Counted from the first letter of the stretch, positions 8,690 through 15,523 are shown. The stretch: DNA of 17,036 bases from an uncultured Flavobacteriaceae bacterium (GCA_913020685.1 CAJWAY010000017.1:1-17036), one strand, 5' to 3'. Program-made: numbers and translations. The notes: a model not told the origin generated them from the letters alone.

Positions 8690-10279
8690 TCACTCAAATT
8701 CTGAGGTAAATTCAAAGGTAACTTCGGGATAATTTTGTTGGGCCATTTGTAGTGAAAAGGCTGAATCTGCAAAAAAGACTAATTGGCCTTTTTTGTCAGT
8801 GGCCAAAAACTTTTGTTTAACCTTGAGGAAGTCCTGGTAGTTTTTGTTTTCCTCGTCTTCTGTTCTGACCCAGCATGCCTTGTGAATATTAAAGTTTTCA
8901 AAGCTACACTTGGCTGTATATTCGTGTTCAAGTCGGTATTGGATCACCTCAAACTGAAGTGCTCCCACAGTACCAATCACTTTTCTGCCGTTTAGGTTGA
9001 GGGTAAATAGTTGGGCGACCCCTTCGTCCATCAGTTGATCAATTCCCTTACCAAGTTGTTTGGCTTTCATTGGATCGGCATTGTTAATAAAGCGAAAATG
9101 CTCGGGAGAAAAACTGGGAATCCCTTTGTATTGAATTTCTTCCCCTGAGGTAAGGGTATCCCCGATCTTAAAATTCCCCGTATCATGCAGCCCTACGATA
9201 TCTCCTGGGAACGATTTGTCAACCACTTCTTTTTTTTCGGCAAAAAATGCGTTGGGACTAGAGAATTTGAGTTTCTTTTTGTGTCTGACATGAAAGTAAG
9301 GGGTGTTTCGTTTGAAAGTTCCAGATACAATTTTGACAAACGCCAATCGGTCACGGTGCTTCGGGTCCATATTGGCATGAATCTTAAAGACAAAACCAGA
9401 AAAGTCAGCTTCATCAGGGTGGATGACGCGTTTGTCAGTCGACTTTGGCAGTGGTGCGGGGGCAATTTCAATAAAACAGTCCAGCAGTTCCTTAACCCCG
9501 AAATTATTGAGAGCCGAACCGAAAAATAAAGGTTGTAAATCCCCCTCTAAGTATTCCTTTTGATCAAAAGCGGGATAAACCCCTTCTACCAATTCGAGAG
9601 ATTCTTTAAGCTCTGCCATGGATTGATCACCAATGGCATCCTCCAAACCTTCGTCTTCCAAATTATCATAAGCAATGGTTTTTGCAATTTTTTGTTTTTC
9701 GGTCGATTCAAATATTTGAATGTTTTGCTCCCAAAGGTTATAGATGCCCTTAAAATTGTACCCAATTCCAATGGGAAAACTCAAGGGAGTTACTCTAAGC
9801 CCCAGTTTGGTTTCGACTTCATCCAGCAGATCAAAGGCATCTTTTCCCTCTCGATCTAGCTTATTGATAAAAACGATCATAGGGATTTTACGCATGCGAC
9901 AAACCTCTACCAGTTTTTCAGTTTGCTCTTCCACACCCTTGGCAACATCGATGACCACGATCACACTATCCACGGCAGTCAGCGTCCTAAAAGTATCCTC
10001 GGCAAAATCCTTGTGGCCAGGTGTGTCAAGAATGTTGATCTTTTTATTTTTATAGTTAAAGGCGAGTACCGAAGTGGCCACCGAAATTCCTCTCTGGCGT
10101 TCAATTTCCATAAAGTCACTGGTCGCTCCTTTTTTGATCTTATTGGACTTGACCGCTCCCGCTTCTTGTATGGCACCGCCATAGAGTAGTAATTTTTCTG
10201 TCAGGGTAGTTTTTCCGGCGTCGGGATGTGAAATAATACCAAATGTCCGTCTTCTTTGAATTTCCTGATGGAATTCCAT
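8690..10279 (-). CDS. prfC: Peptide chain release factor 3 (RF3)
   Basis: RF3 is a cytoplasmic translational GTPase that removes RF1 or RF2 from the ribosome after peptide release. Numbering from the ATG at 10279 (529 aa), the GTPase motifs are G1 SHPDAGKT (17-24), the switch I motif RGISV (63-67), G3 DTPGHKD (85-91) and G4 NKLD (139-142). The C-terminal half has the EF-Tu-like barrel and RF3-specific domain, with GRKVIGTVGALQFEVIQYR typical of the family. The reading frame extends upstream to a TTG at 10297, but I chose ATG because it gives 529 aa, the length of E. coli RF3, starts MEFHQEIQRRRTFGIISHP as in relatives, and because a TAnnTTTG promoter element overlaps the TTG. The gene converges on the rpoBC operon with a 32-nt gap and is divergent from idi. 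Confidence 0.97.
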   Translation of the reverse strand: MEFHQEIQRRRTFGIISHPDAGKTTLTEKLLLYGGAIQEAGAVKSNKIKKGATSDFMEIERQRGISVATSVLAFNYKNKKINILDTPGHKDFAEDTFRTLTAVDSVIVVIDVAKGVEEQTEKLVEVCRMRKIPMIVFINKLDREGKDAFDLLDEVETKLGLRVTPLSFPIGIGYNFKGIYNLWEQNIQIFESTEKQKIAKTIAYDNLEDEGLEDAIGDQSMAELKESLELVEGVYPAFDQKEYLEGDLQPLFFGSALNNFGVKELLDCFIEIAPAPLPKSTDKRVIHPDEADFSGFVFKIHANMDPKHRDRLAFVKIVSGTFKRNTPYFHVRHKKKLKFSSPNAFFAEKKEVVDKSFPGDIVGLHDTGNFKIGDTLTSGEEIQYKGIPSFSPEHFRFINNADPMKAKQLGKGIDQLMDEGVAQLFTLNLNGRKVIGTVGALQFEVIQYRLEHEYTAKCSFENFNIHKACWVRTEDEENKNYQDFLKVKQKFLATDKKGQLVFFADSAFSLQMAQQNYPEVTFEFTSEFE

Positions 10280-10294
10280 ATTGATCAATTTGGG

Positions 10295-10302
10295 CAAAAA
10301 TA
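10295..10302 (-). promoter_or_regulatory. Candidate prfC -7 promoter element
   Basis: On the minus strand this reads TATTTTTG, an exact match to the Bacteroidota housekeeping -7 consensus TAnnTTTG. It ends 15 nt before the prfC ATG, predicting a very short 5' leader. I see no clear TTG-type -33 element at the right distance. The region is AT-rich, so chance matches are possible. Confidence 0.4.
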
Positions 10303-10357
10303 TTTAATTAAATCCCATAACTAAAATTTGTCGATAGGTTTTGTCTAATATATTAGG

Positions 10358-10365
10358 TAATTTTG
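10358..10365 (+). promoter_or_regulatory. Candidate idi -7 promoter element
   Basis: TAATTTTG matches TAnnTTTG and ends 5 nt before the idi ATG at 10371. If real, transcription would begin at or within a base or two of the start codon, giving an essentially leaderless mRNA. A TTTG at 10340-10343 is a possible -33 element, but the 14-nt spacer is shorter than usual. This is a tentative call. Confidence 0.3.
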
Positions 10366-10370
10366 ATTTA

Positions 10371-10901
10371 ATGGAGGAAGAAAAAGTAGTTTTGGTTGAT
10401 CTCCAAGATCAGCAAGTCGGTACAATGGGAAAAATGGAGGCACATAAAAAAGCTGTATTGCATCGTGCGTTTTCTATTTTTATTCTGAATTCTAATCGAG
10501 AACTACTACTTCAACAACGCGCTTTTGGAAAATACCACTCTCCGGGCCTTTGGACCAACACTTGCTGCAGCCACCAACGTGAGGGTGAGACAAATCTTCA
10601 GGCCGGTAATCGTCGATTGATGGAGGAGATGGGTATGACAGTTTCTCTCGAAGAATTGTTTTCATTTAATTATAAAGCTTCTTTTGACAACGGATTAACA
10701 GAGCACGAGCTCGACCATGTAATGGTTGGCTTCAGTGAGGAAGATCCTAAGATCAATATTAAAGAGGTGGCCGCTTATAAATGGATGCACATCGATGCTG
10801 TAAAAGAAGATTTGAAAAAAAGTCCCGATGATTACACCGTTTGGTTTGCCATTATTTTTAATCGTTTTTGTCAACACTTAGAAGACCAATTAAAATTATG
10901 A
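10371..10901 (+). CDS. idi: Isopentenyl-diphosphate delta-isomerase, type I
   Basis: This Nudix-fold enzyme interconverts isopentenyl and dimethylallyl diphosphate, the building blocks of quinone side chains, carotenoids and undecaprenyl lipids. With ATG at 10371 the protein is 176 aa. Metal and catalytic residues are recognisable: H25 and H31, the catalytic cysteine C66 in TNTCCSH (E. coli C67), H68, and the acidic pair E111 and E113 in TEHELDHV (E. coli E114 and E116). A degenerate Nudix box runs from G72 to G88. The residue after CCSH is glutamine, where proline is usual. The frame extends upstream to a TTG at 10341, but that adds residues with no family counterpart and would lie upstream of the candidate promoter. 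The stop codon overlaps the start of the next gene (ATGA), indicating translational coupling. Type I enzymes often accompany the mevalonate pathway, but no other pathway gene lies in view. Confidence 0.95.
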   Translation: MEEEKVVLVDLQDQQVGTMGKMEAHKKAVLHRAFSIFILNSNRELLLQQRAFGKYHSPGLWTNTCCSHQREGETNLQAGNRRLMEEMGMTVSLEELFSFNYKASFDNGLTEHELDHVMVGFSEEDPKINIKEVAAYKWMHIDAVKEDLKKSPDDYTVWFAIIFNRFCQHLEDQLKL

Positions 10902-11305
10902 GAGTAACCGTTTGTAGAAAAGCACATTTTAACGCTGCCCATCGGCTTTATGTAAAATCCTGGGATGATGCAAAAAATGAAAAAGTTTTTGGAAAGTGCT
11001 CCAATCCTCATTACCATGGACACAACTATGAGTTAGTTGTCAATGTCACTGGAACAATAGACCCTTTGACTGGTTATGTTATGGATATGAAAGCCCTCAA
11101 AGATATTATTAAATCGGAGGTTGAAGATGCTTTTGATCACAAAAATCTTAATGAACAGGTTCCTGAATTTGTAGACTTGATACCCTCTGCCGAAAACATT
11201 GCCGTAGTGATATATAATAAAATTTTTCCACATTTGGATGAAGACAAAACTTTGGAAATAGTTCTCTACGAAACCCCCCGTAATTTTGTGAAATACAGTG
11301 GTTAA
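10898..11305 (+). CDS. 6-pyruvoyltetrahydropterin synthase / QueD family protein
   Basis: This is a 135-aa member of COG0720, enzymes that act on 7,8-dihydroneopterin triphosphate in biopterin or queuosine/preQ0 synthesis. Zinc ligands are H15, H40 and H42; the catalytic cysteine is C34; the D80-H81 pair (DHKNLN) and E125 (LYETPRN) complete the expected active site. The spacing is C-x5-HGH, the pattern of true 6-pyruvoyltetrahydropterin synthases (PTPS-II), and not C-x3-HGH as in QueD. This favours tetrahydrobiopterin synthesis, although members of this family can be promiscuous. I chose the ATG at 10898, which overlaps the idi stop by 4 nt and starts MRVTVCRKAHFNAAHRLY, a normal N-terminus; the longer TTG start at 10868 lies inside idi. 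No other pterin or queuosine gene is adjacent, so the substrate cannot be fixed from context. Confidence 0.92.
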   Translation: MRVTVCRKAHFNAAHRLYVKSWDDAKNEKVFGKCSNPHYHGHNYELVVNVTGTIDPLTGYVMDMKALKDIIKSEVEDAFDHKNLNEQVPEFVDLIPSAENIAVVIYNKIFPHLDEDKTLEIVLYETPRNFVKYSG

Positions 11306-11325
11306 CCAACCTTAATAAAAGCGTT

Positions 11326-11595
11326 ATGTCAAGTATCAGATTATTCAAAAAAGAAATCAACAATAGTATAGGGAGTTATATCGAAGAGGTTTATGCATGG
11401 GAATTGAACCATCCGGATGCAGACCTAAAATCAACTGAGCAATTGATCGATAGATCCATTGCTTTGTTTGACGATTTGATTGAGAAAATTCATCAGACCA
11501 AAAGGCAGGGAGGAAAAGAAGGGTTTAAGGCCTTAAAAGAGCATTTGAGTAATTCTATCGATGCCCTGCAAAAGGAGTTGACCAAGTTGGGATAG
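11326..11595 (+). CDS. Small helical protein of unknown function
   Basis: I do not recognise a named family for this 89-aa protein. It has no signal peptide, membrane segment or cysteines. It looks almost entirely helical, with two amphipathic stretches (about residues 37-60, QLIDRSIALFDDLIEKIHQT, and 68-88) separated by a glycine/lysine break (KRQGGKEG), as in a helical hairpin or small bundle. The ATG at 11326 follows the pterin synthase stop by 20 nt on the same strand, so it is probably the third gene of the idi operon. It ends 5 nt before the convergent lipoprotein gene, with no obvious terminator between them. Codon use and base composition resemble its neighbours. It is probably a real conserved hypothetical gene with a cytoplasmic product. 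Confidence 0.75.
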   Translation: MSSIRLFKKEINNSIGSYIEEVYAWELNHPDADLKSTEQLIDRSIALFDDLIEKIHQTKRQGGKEGFKALKEHLSNSIDALQKELTKLG

Positions 11596-11600
11596 TTACT

Positions 11601-12332
11601 CTACCGCTTCATCTGCTTTCTAGAGTCGATAAATTCAATAAATTTTCTACCGTATTTCGAGGCTTTGACCTTATCTGTCAATTTAGAGGCAATCGTATCT
11701 AAAAAAATAATATTGGCATCAGAAACTTCGGTTAATGCAATAAAAGGAGCAATAACATTATCCCCATGCGTACTAGCAAAGTTAAGGGCATACAAATATC
11801 TTCTTTTTAATAGATTGTCCATGGCCTCTTGAATTGAATCCAATACTTTGTCATTATTTTCCTCTTTAGCCTCTGTAAAGTAAGCTTCAAGGTAATCTAA
11901 GTTTTTCTTATTGAATTGCCGAGAGAGCTTTCGGTATTCTTGTAATAATTCCTGATTTTTAGAGCCCGTAACTTTAGCACTACTTTCAAAGGTTTTCAGA
12001 AGTGTATTAATGGTAATTTCCCCTTTTTCTGCAAAAAATAATATTCTGTCATTGAGACTGTCACCATCCTCCTTATTTAAATAGAGATAATAGATCTCAG
12101 GACTTTCAATTTCAGTTTTGAATTTGAAGTCGGGGTTACCATTAACTTCCACTGAGTCTAAATTAACCATAAGGGAATCTTGAATTTTTTGTAAATAGAG
12201 GGTTCCTTTTCTCAAACCATTTATAGTTCCGCTCAGGATCATTGTATTTTCATCAGATTTGTCGGCTTCTTCACAACCAATTATTATCAGTAGGCATAAA
12301 AAAACACGAGTGGATAGAATTCTACTAAACAT
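11601..12332 (-). CDS. DUF4369-type lipoprotein
   Basis: This 243-aa protein has an N-terminal lipoprotein signal peptide (basic residues R4 and R9, a hydrophobic core, and lipobox IIGC with lipidated C20). The stretch after the cysteine, EEADKSDEN, is strongly acidic with a lysine. Similar acidic tails act as surface-export signals for Bacteroidota lipoproteins, so display on the outside of the outer membrane is possible but unproven. Residues about 31-110 (LSGTINGLRKGTLYLQK onward) match the beta-rich DUF4369 domain; the remainder is helical. DUF4369 is often followed by a thioredoxin-like domain, but here there is no CxxC motif and the protein ends after the helical region, so it is a stand-alone version. 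ATG at 12332 is well placed behind a TAnnTTTG element. Function unknown; it sits alone between convergent and same-strand neighbours. Confidence 0.85.
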   Translation of the reverse strand: MFSRILSTRVFLCLLIIIGCEEADKSDENTMILSGTINGLRKGTLYLQKIQDSLMVNLDSVEVNGNPDFKFKTEIESPEIYYLYLNKEDGDSLNDRILFFAEKGEITINTLLKTFESSAKVTGSKNQELLQEYRKLSRQFNKKNLDYLEAYFTEAKEENNDKVLDSIQEAMDNLLKRRYLYALNFASTHGDNVIAPFIALTEVSDANIIFLDTIASKLTDKVKASKYGRKFIEFIDSRKQMKR

Positions 12333-12646
12333 AATAGTAAAAGTATATATACAAATGTAGTCGAATTTGTTTTTTTAGAAAAATAGATATTTTGTTGAAG
12401 AAACCTTCTTGATTTTTTTTATCGAGGTAATTAAATCAGATTTTACTTTGAAACTTAAGTATGAATTATTAAGTCTTATACGATCAATGTCTTAATAGAT
12501 TTATTAACGTTTAATCCAATAGATCGAATAAGATTAGACTGCCAAATTCCAACCTTAATGTAAATTATTAAAAATGTTTTTTCTAATAGTCAAAATTTAA
12601 TTAGGATAAGTGGGGATCTGTTTTGCGGAACAGCTCAATTTAATCT
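12333..12646. other. 314-nt AT-rich intergenic region without a recognisable gene
   Basis: This gap between alkB and the lipoprotein gene (both minus strand) holds the lipoprotein promoter at its left end. The rest is AT-rich with no convincing coding frame. It contains a perfect palindrome ACTTAAGT (12453-12460), a loose inverted repeat ATTAAG (12468-12473) / CTTAAT (12491-12496), and a short hairpin CTGTT (12618-12622) / AACAG (12629-12633) just beyond the alkB stop. The hairpin has no T tract after it on the minus strand, so it is not a clear alkB terminator. I see no RNA gene or repeat array. Confidence 0.5.
12352..12359 (-). promoter_or_regulatory. Candidate -7 promoter element of the DUF4369 lipoprotein gene
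   Basis: On the minus strand this reads TACATTTG, matching TAnnTTTG, and ends 19 nt before the ATG at 12332. The expected start of transcription gives a leader of roughly 12-14 nt, like the other genes here. No convincing -33 TTG is visible on the minus strand 17-23 nt further upstream. Confidence 0.45.
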
Positions 12647-13258
12647 TTAAATGATTTTTCGGAAGGTAAGATTGATCCTTGGCTCCGATTGTCTTTTGGT
12701 TTTAGGAATTTGATGCAGCCAATATTTTTGCATTTCACCCTCCATTAATAATAAACTTCCGTGATGGAGTTCCATTTTGTAACGTTGCTCTTTAATCTTT
12801 CGATGTTTGAAATGAAAAAAACGAGAAGCACCAAAACTAAATGAGGCGATCTTTGGATACTTTCCAAGTTCCTTCTCATTGTCAGCATGCCAACCGTTAC
12901 TGTCTGAACCGTTTCGGTATAAGTTGAGTAAAACACAGTTAAAATCATGCTGGCATACAGTCTTGATTAGGTTTAAGAGTTCAAAAAGTGTTTTCGTCAT
13001 AGGGTTTGGTTGGAGGGTTAAACCCGAATAGGTATAGCTGTTAAGGGAGTCACTGTGTAGTGATGTCAGACGAGGTTGGGCATATACTTTACCAAAAACT
13101 TTAACATCCTCTTGTTGCCATGGAATGGTTTCTAAGAAGTTTTTGTAATAGTAATTTGCAAGATCAACCGATAAAAATCTTTGAAAATAGCGGAGTTTAG
13201 CACCCGGGAGTTCGGGTTGCCAGTCGGGAGCTAATTGAAAGATATTTGACACTCTCAA
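12647..13258 (-). CDS. alkB: AlkB-like Fe(II)/2-oxoglutarate-dependent dioxygenase (alkylated nucleic acid repair)
   Basis: This 203-aa protein belongs to the AlkB family, which oxidatively removes methyl and related adducts from DNA or RNA bases using iron(II), 2-oxoglutarate and oxygen. Numbered from the TTG, the iron triad is H124 and D126 (GWHADNE) plus H182 (WLHQIPK). R194 and R200 in the C-terminal RINLTFR segment bind 2-oxoglutarate. NLYRNGSDSNGWHADNEKEL, just before and including the first ligands, is highly typical. The start is awkward: no ATG lies in frame near the beginning. TTG at 13258 or GTG at 13254 are the only plausible starts, while an ATG at 13277 lies one base out of frame, separated by short A and T runs. 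Either a non-ATG start or a one-base length change in a homopolymer explains this. The gene is a single unit followed by 314 nt of spacer. Confidence 0.9.
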   Translation of the reverse strand: MRVSNIFQLAPDWQPELPGAKLRYFQRFLSVDLANYYYKNFLETIPWQQEDVKVFGKVYAQPRLTSLHSDSLNSYTYSGLTLQPNPMTKTLFELLNLIKTVCQHDFNCVLLNLYRNGSDSNGWHADNEKELGKYPKIASFSFGASRFFHFKHRKIKEQRYKMELHHGSLLLMEGEMQKYWLHQIPKTKRQSEPRINLTFRKII

Positions 13259-13465
13259 AAATAAATTTTTTATTCATTTTGGATATCGTATTATGAATAA
13301 ACTTTAAATGATTCATAGTTAAAAAATATTTCTTTTAACTTATATTTTTTAATATTTCTTTATTGGTATTGAATGATAGTAGAATGATAAAATAATAGCA
13401 GGAATCAATACATTTTTAGTTTTCTGAGGGTAAAAATATTTTTAGGATATTTTGAATATAAAAAG
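13259..13465. other. AT-rich spacer between htpG terminator and alkB
   Basis: Roughly 200 nt of very AT-rich DNA separate the end of htpG transcription from alkB. It must contain the alkB promoter if alkB is transcribed alone. A TATTTTTG on the minus strand (13256-13263) matches the -7 consensus but overlaps the alkB TTG start, so it cannot serve that start. No gene or repeat is evident. Confidence 0.4.
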
Positions 13466-13491
13466 CCCCTTGTATCCACAGATACAAGGGG
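13466..13491 (-). terminator. Intrinsic terminator of htpG
   Basis: CCCCTTGTATC (13466-13476) and GATACAAGGGG (13481-13491) form a perfect 11-bp stem with a 4-nt loop. Read on the minus strand the stem is followed by CTTTTTATATT, the U-rich tail of a rho-independent terminator. It lies 22 nt after the htpG stop. On the plus strand no T run follows, so it works mainly in the htpG direction. Confidence 0.92.
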
Positions 13492-13513
13492 TTAGAACAG
13501 AAAAACTTTCAAA

Positions 13514-15391
13514 CTATTTGATCAGTTCTACTGAACGTTTGATAAAAGCAGTCAGGGCCTCTCCTTTCAACAAGTTTTGGGAAAGTCGGGCCAAATCGAG
13601 TGATTGTTGTATGAGACGTTCTCGTTTTTTGGCGGTTTTGGTTTTCAGGATTTGTCCAACCAACTCGTGATTGGTATTAACTAATAGAGTATACATTTCG
13701 GGGAAAGCACCCATCATCCCCCCACCGGTATTTTGCATCTCCTTCATGCGACGCATGAACTCAGGTTGGGTTAATACAAAGGGTAGTCCCTTGCTATCCA
13801 TTGCTTCGAGTTGAACGGTATATTTTTTTTCGGGTATAACTGCCTCAATTAAAGGTTTTAGGCTTTCTTTTTCTTCATCTGACATTTTGGAAACTGAAGC
13901 TTCTTCTTTTTTAATAAGGTTTTCTATAGCATCTCCATCTACTCGAGCAAATCCAATATTATCCTTTTCACCTTCAAGTTTTTGGATAAGGTGAGCGATT
14001 ATGGGTGAATCTAGCAATAGTACTTTATACCCTTTTTCCTTAGCAGTTTCGATATATTGGTGCTGTTCTTCCACATTGGAAGCGTAGAGGAACACCATTT
14101 TCCCATCTTTATCAGTCTGATTGTCTTTTACTGCGGTCTCAAGTTCATTATAAGTCAAGTACTCTCCATCAGTGGTGGGGTATAACATAAATTGTCCAGC
14201 TTTTTCGTAAAATTTATCTTCGGTCAGCATACCGTACTCAATCACTACTTTTATATCATTCCATTTTTCTTCAAACCCTTTACGATCTTTTTTAAATAAA
14301 GAATTAAGTTTGTCTGCCACCTTTCTGGTGATGTAATTACTGATTTTCTTTACTGCACCATCAGCTTGTAAATAACTGCGGGAAACATTGAGCGGGATGT
14401 CTGGAGAATCAATTACACCTCTTAAGAGAGTTAAAAATTCGGGAACAATTCCTTCTACATTGTCTGTTACAAAAACCTGGTTTTGATATAGCTGAATTTT
14501 GTCTTTTTGGAGGTTTAGGTCGTTTTGAATTTTGGGAAAGTAGAGAATACCAGTAAGGTTAAATGGGTAGTCTACGTTTAGGTGTATGTTGAATAGGGGA
14601 TCTTCAAATTGCATGGGGTACAATTCTCGGTAAAAGGATTTGTAGTTTTCATCTTTAAGGTCAGCCGGAGGTTTGGTCCATGCAGGGTTAGTGTTGTTAA
14701 TGATATTATCTACTGTTTTGGTTTTAGGTTTAGCATCTTCCTTAGCATCGTCAGGCAAAGGCAAAGTTTCCTTTTTTGTTCCAAACTTGATTGGATAGGG
14801 CATAAATTTATTGTACTTATTGAGTAATTCACGGATTCGTGCTTCCTCCAAAAATTCTTTGGAATCCTTTGCAATGTGGAGAATGATCTCAGTACCTCGG
14901 TCCTTTTTTCCTGACTTTTCAATTGAATATTCTGGTGAACCGTCACAAGTCCAATGGGCAGCTGGGGCATTTTGATGCGATTTGGTAATGATCTCAACTT
15001 TTTCGGCTACCATAAAAGCAGAATAGAAACCAAGACCAAAGTGTCCAATTATTCCAGAGTCTTTAGCATTGTCTTTATATTTTTCCAAAAATTCTTCAGC
15101 ACCAGAAAAGGCAACTTCATTTATATATTTATTAACCTCCTCTTTGGTCATACCAACTCCTTGGTCGATGATGTGGATTTTTTTTGATTTTTTATCAACT
15201 TTAACCTCGATTAGGGGATCACCAATTTCACCCTTGACTTCACCAATACTGCTAAGGTGTACTAGTTTACTAGTTGCATCGGTTGCATTTGAGATTAGCT
15301 CTCTGAGAAAAATCTCATGGTCGCTATAAAGAAACTTTTTGATTAGGGGGAAAATATTTTCAACCGCAACATTTATTTTACCATTTACCAT
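13514..15391 (-). CDS. htpG: Molecular chaperone HtpG (Hsp90 family)
   Basis: HtpG is the bacterial Hsp90, a dimeric cytosolic ATP-driven chaperone. The 625-aa product has the N-terminal GHKL ATPase domain with E31 and N35 in FLRELISNATDA, D76 and G80 in DQGVGMT, and the lid glycine motif GHFGLGFYSAF (116-126). The middle domain carries the conserved arginine R338 in LNVSRSYLQ, which contacts ATP. Between these domains is a charged and proline-containing insert (about residues 205-240) characteristic of Bacteroidota HtpG. The C-terminal dimerisation domain is complete. Length is near the E. coli protein (624 aa). ATG at 15391 gives MVNGKINVAVEN; no upstream alternative fits better. It is transcribed divergently from the TetR-like gene and ends at a strong terminator, so it is monocistronic. 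I see no CIRCE or sigma-32-type heat-shock element. Confidence 0.98.
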   Translation of the reverse strand: MVNGKINVAVENIFPLIKKFLYSDHEIFLRELISNATDATSKLVHLSSIGEVKGEIGDPLIEVKVDKKSKKIHIIDQGVGMTKEEVNKYINEVAFSGAEEFLEKYKDNAKDSGIIGHFGLGFYSAFMVAEKVEIITKSHQNAPAAHWTCDGSPEYSIEKSGKKDRGTEIILHIAKDSKEFLEEARIRELLNKYNKFMPYPIKFGTKKETLPLPDDAKEDAKPKTKTVDNIINNTNPAWTKPPADLKDENYKSFYRELYPMQFEDPLFNIHLNVDYPFNLTGILYFPKIQNDLNLQKDKIQLYQNQVFVTDNVEGIVPEFLTLLRGVIDSPDIPLNVSRSYLQADGAVKKISNYITRKVADKLNSLFKKDRKGFEEKWNDIKVVIEYGMLTEDKFYEKAGQFMLYPTTDGEYLTYNELETAVKDNQTDKDGKMVFLYASNVEEQHQYIETAKEKGYKVLLLDSPIIAHLIQKLEGEKDNIGFARVDGDAIENLIKKEEASVSKMSDEEKESLKPLIEAVIPEKKYTVQLEAMDSKGLPFVLTQPEFMRRMKEMQNTGGGMMGAFPEMYTLLVNTNHELVGQILKTKTAKKRERLIQQSLDLARLSQNLLKGEALTAFIKRSVELIK

Positions 15392-15523
15392 TTTAATGTT
15401 TTTTTTTGTACATATTCAAAAAAAATACCAAAAAAAAAAAAATGACACATTGACATAATATTTTGTTTAAGTTTTTTTAAAAATAGATAAACATTATGTA
15501 GATTTGTGTATTACAGAATTAAT
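15392..15523. promoter_or_regulatory. Divergent htpG / tetR promoter region with homopolymer tracts
   Basis: This 132-nt region must drive htpG leftward and the TetR-like gene rightward. It contains T8 (15399-15406), A9 (15417-15425), A13 (15430-15442) and T7 (15472-15478). Such A-tracts could bend the DNA or act as upstream elements for RNA polymerase. The A13 run is long enough to be prone to slippage. I see no clear inverted-repeat operator for the TetR-like protein and no exact TAnnTTTG for htpG. Confidence 0.5.
15499..15506 (+). promoter_or_regulatory. Candidate -7 promoter element of the TetR-like gene
   Basis: TAGATTTG matches the TAnnTTTG consensus exactly and ends 17 nt before the ATG at 15524. 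Transcription from it would begin around 15512, downstream of the alternative GTG at 15506, which supports the ATG as the true start. No good -33 TTG lies at standard spacing. Confidence 0.45.

Noticed and set aside
8674..8691. GAAAA/TTTTC inverted repeat as a shared terminator between DUF3467 and prfC
   Set aside because: The stem is A-T dominated and 5 bp long, too weak to support a call.
9185..10189. Several plus-strand open frames opposite prfC (up to 114 aa)
   Set aside because: They lie entirely antisense to a well-supported gene, have no recognisable motifs, and overlap each other in different frames.
10280..10297. TTG start adding six residues to prfC
   Set aside because: The ATG at 10279 gives the standard 529-aa RF3 with the normal N-terminus, and a -7 promoter match overlaps the TTG.
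10341..10370. TTG start adding ten residues to idi
   Set aside because: The extra residues have no counterpart in the family; the ATG at 10371 aligns with E. coli Idi, placing the first metal histidine at residue 25.
10868..10897. TTG start inside idi for the pterin synthase
   Set aside because: The ATG at 10898 with its 4-nt overlap of the idi stop gives the usual family N-terminus.
12618..12633. Hairpin CTGTT/AACAG as an alkB terminator
   Set aside because: The stem is only 5 bp and no T run follows on the minus strand.
13452..13670. Plus-strand 72-aa open frame across the htpG terminator
   Set aside because: It reads through the terminator hairpin and antisense to the conserved htpG C-terminus.
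15450..15455. TTGACA as a -35 box for the TetR-like gene
   Set aside because: No -10 hexamer lies at 16-18 nt spacing, and Bacteroidota promoters use a different consensus; it is probably chance.
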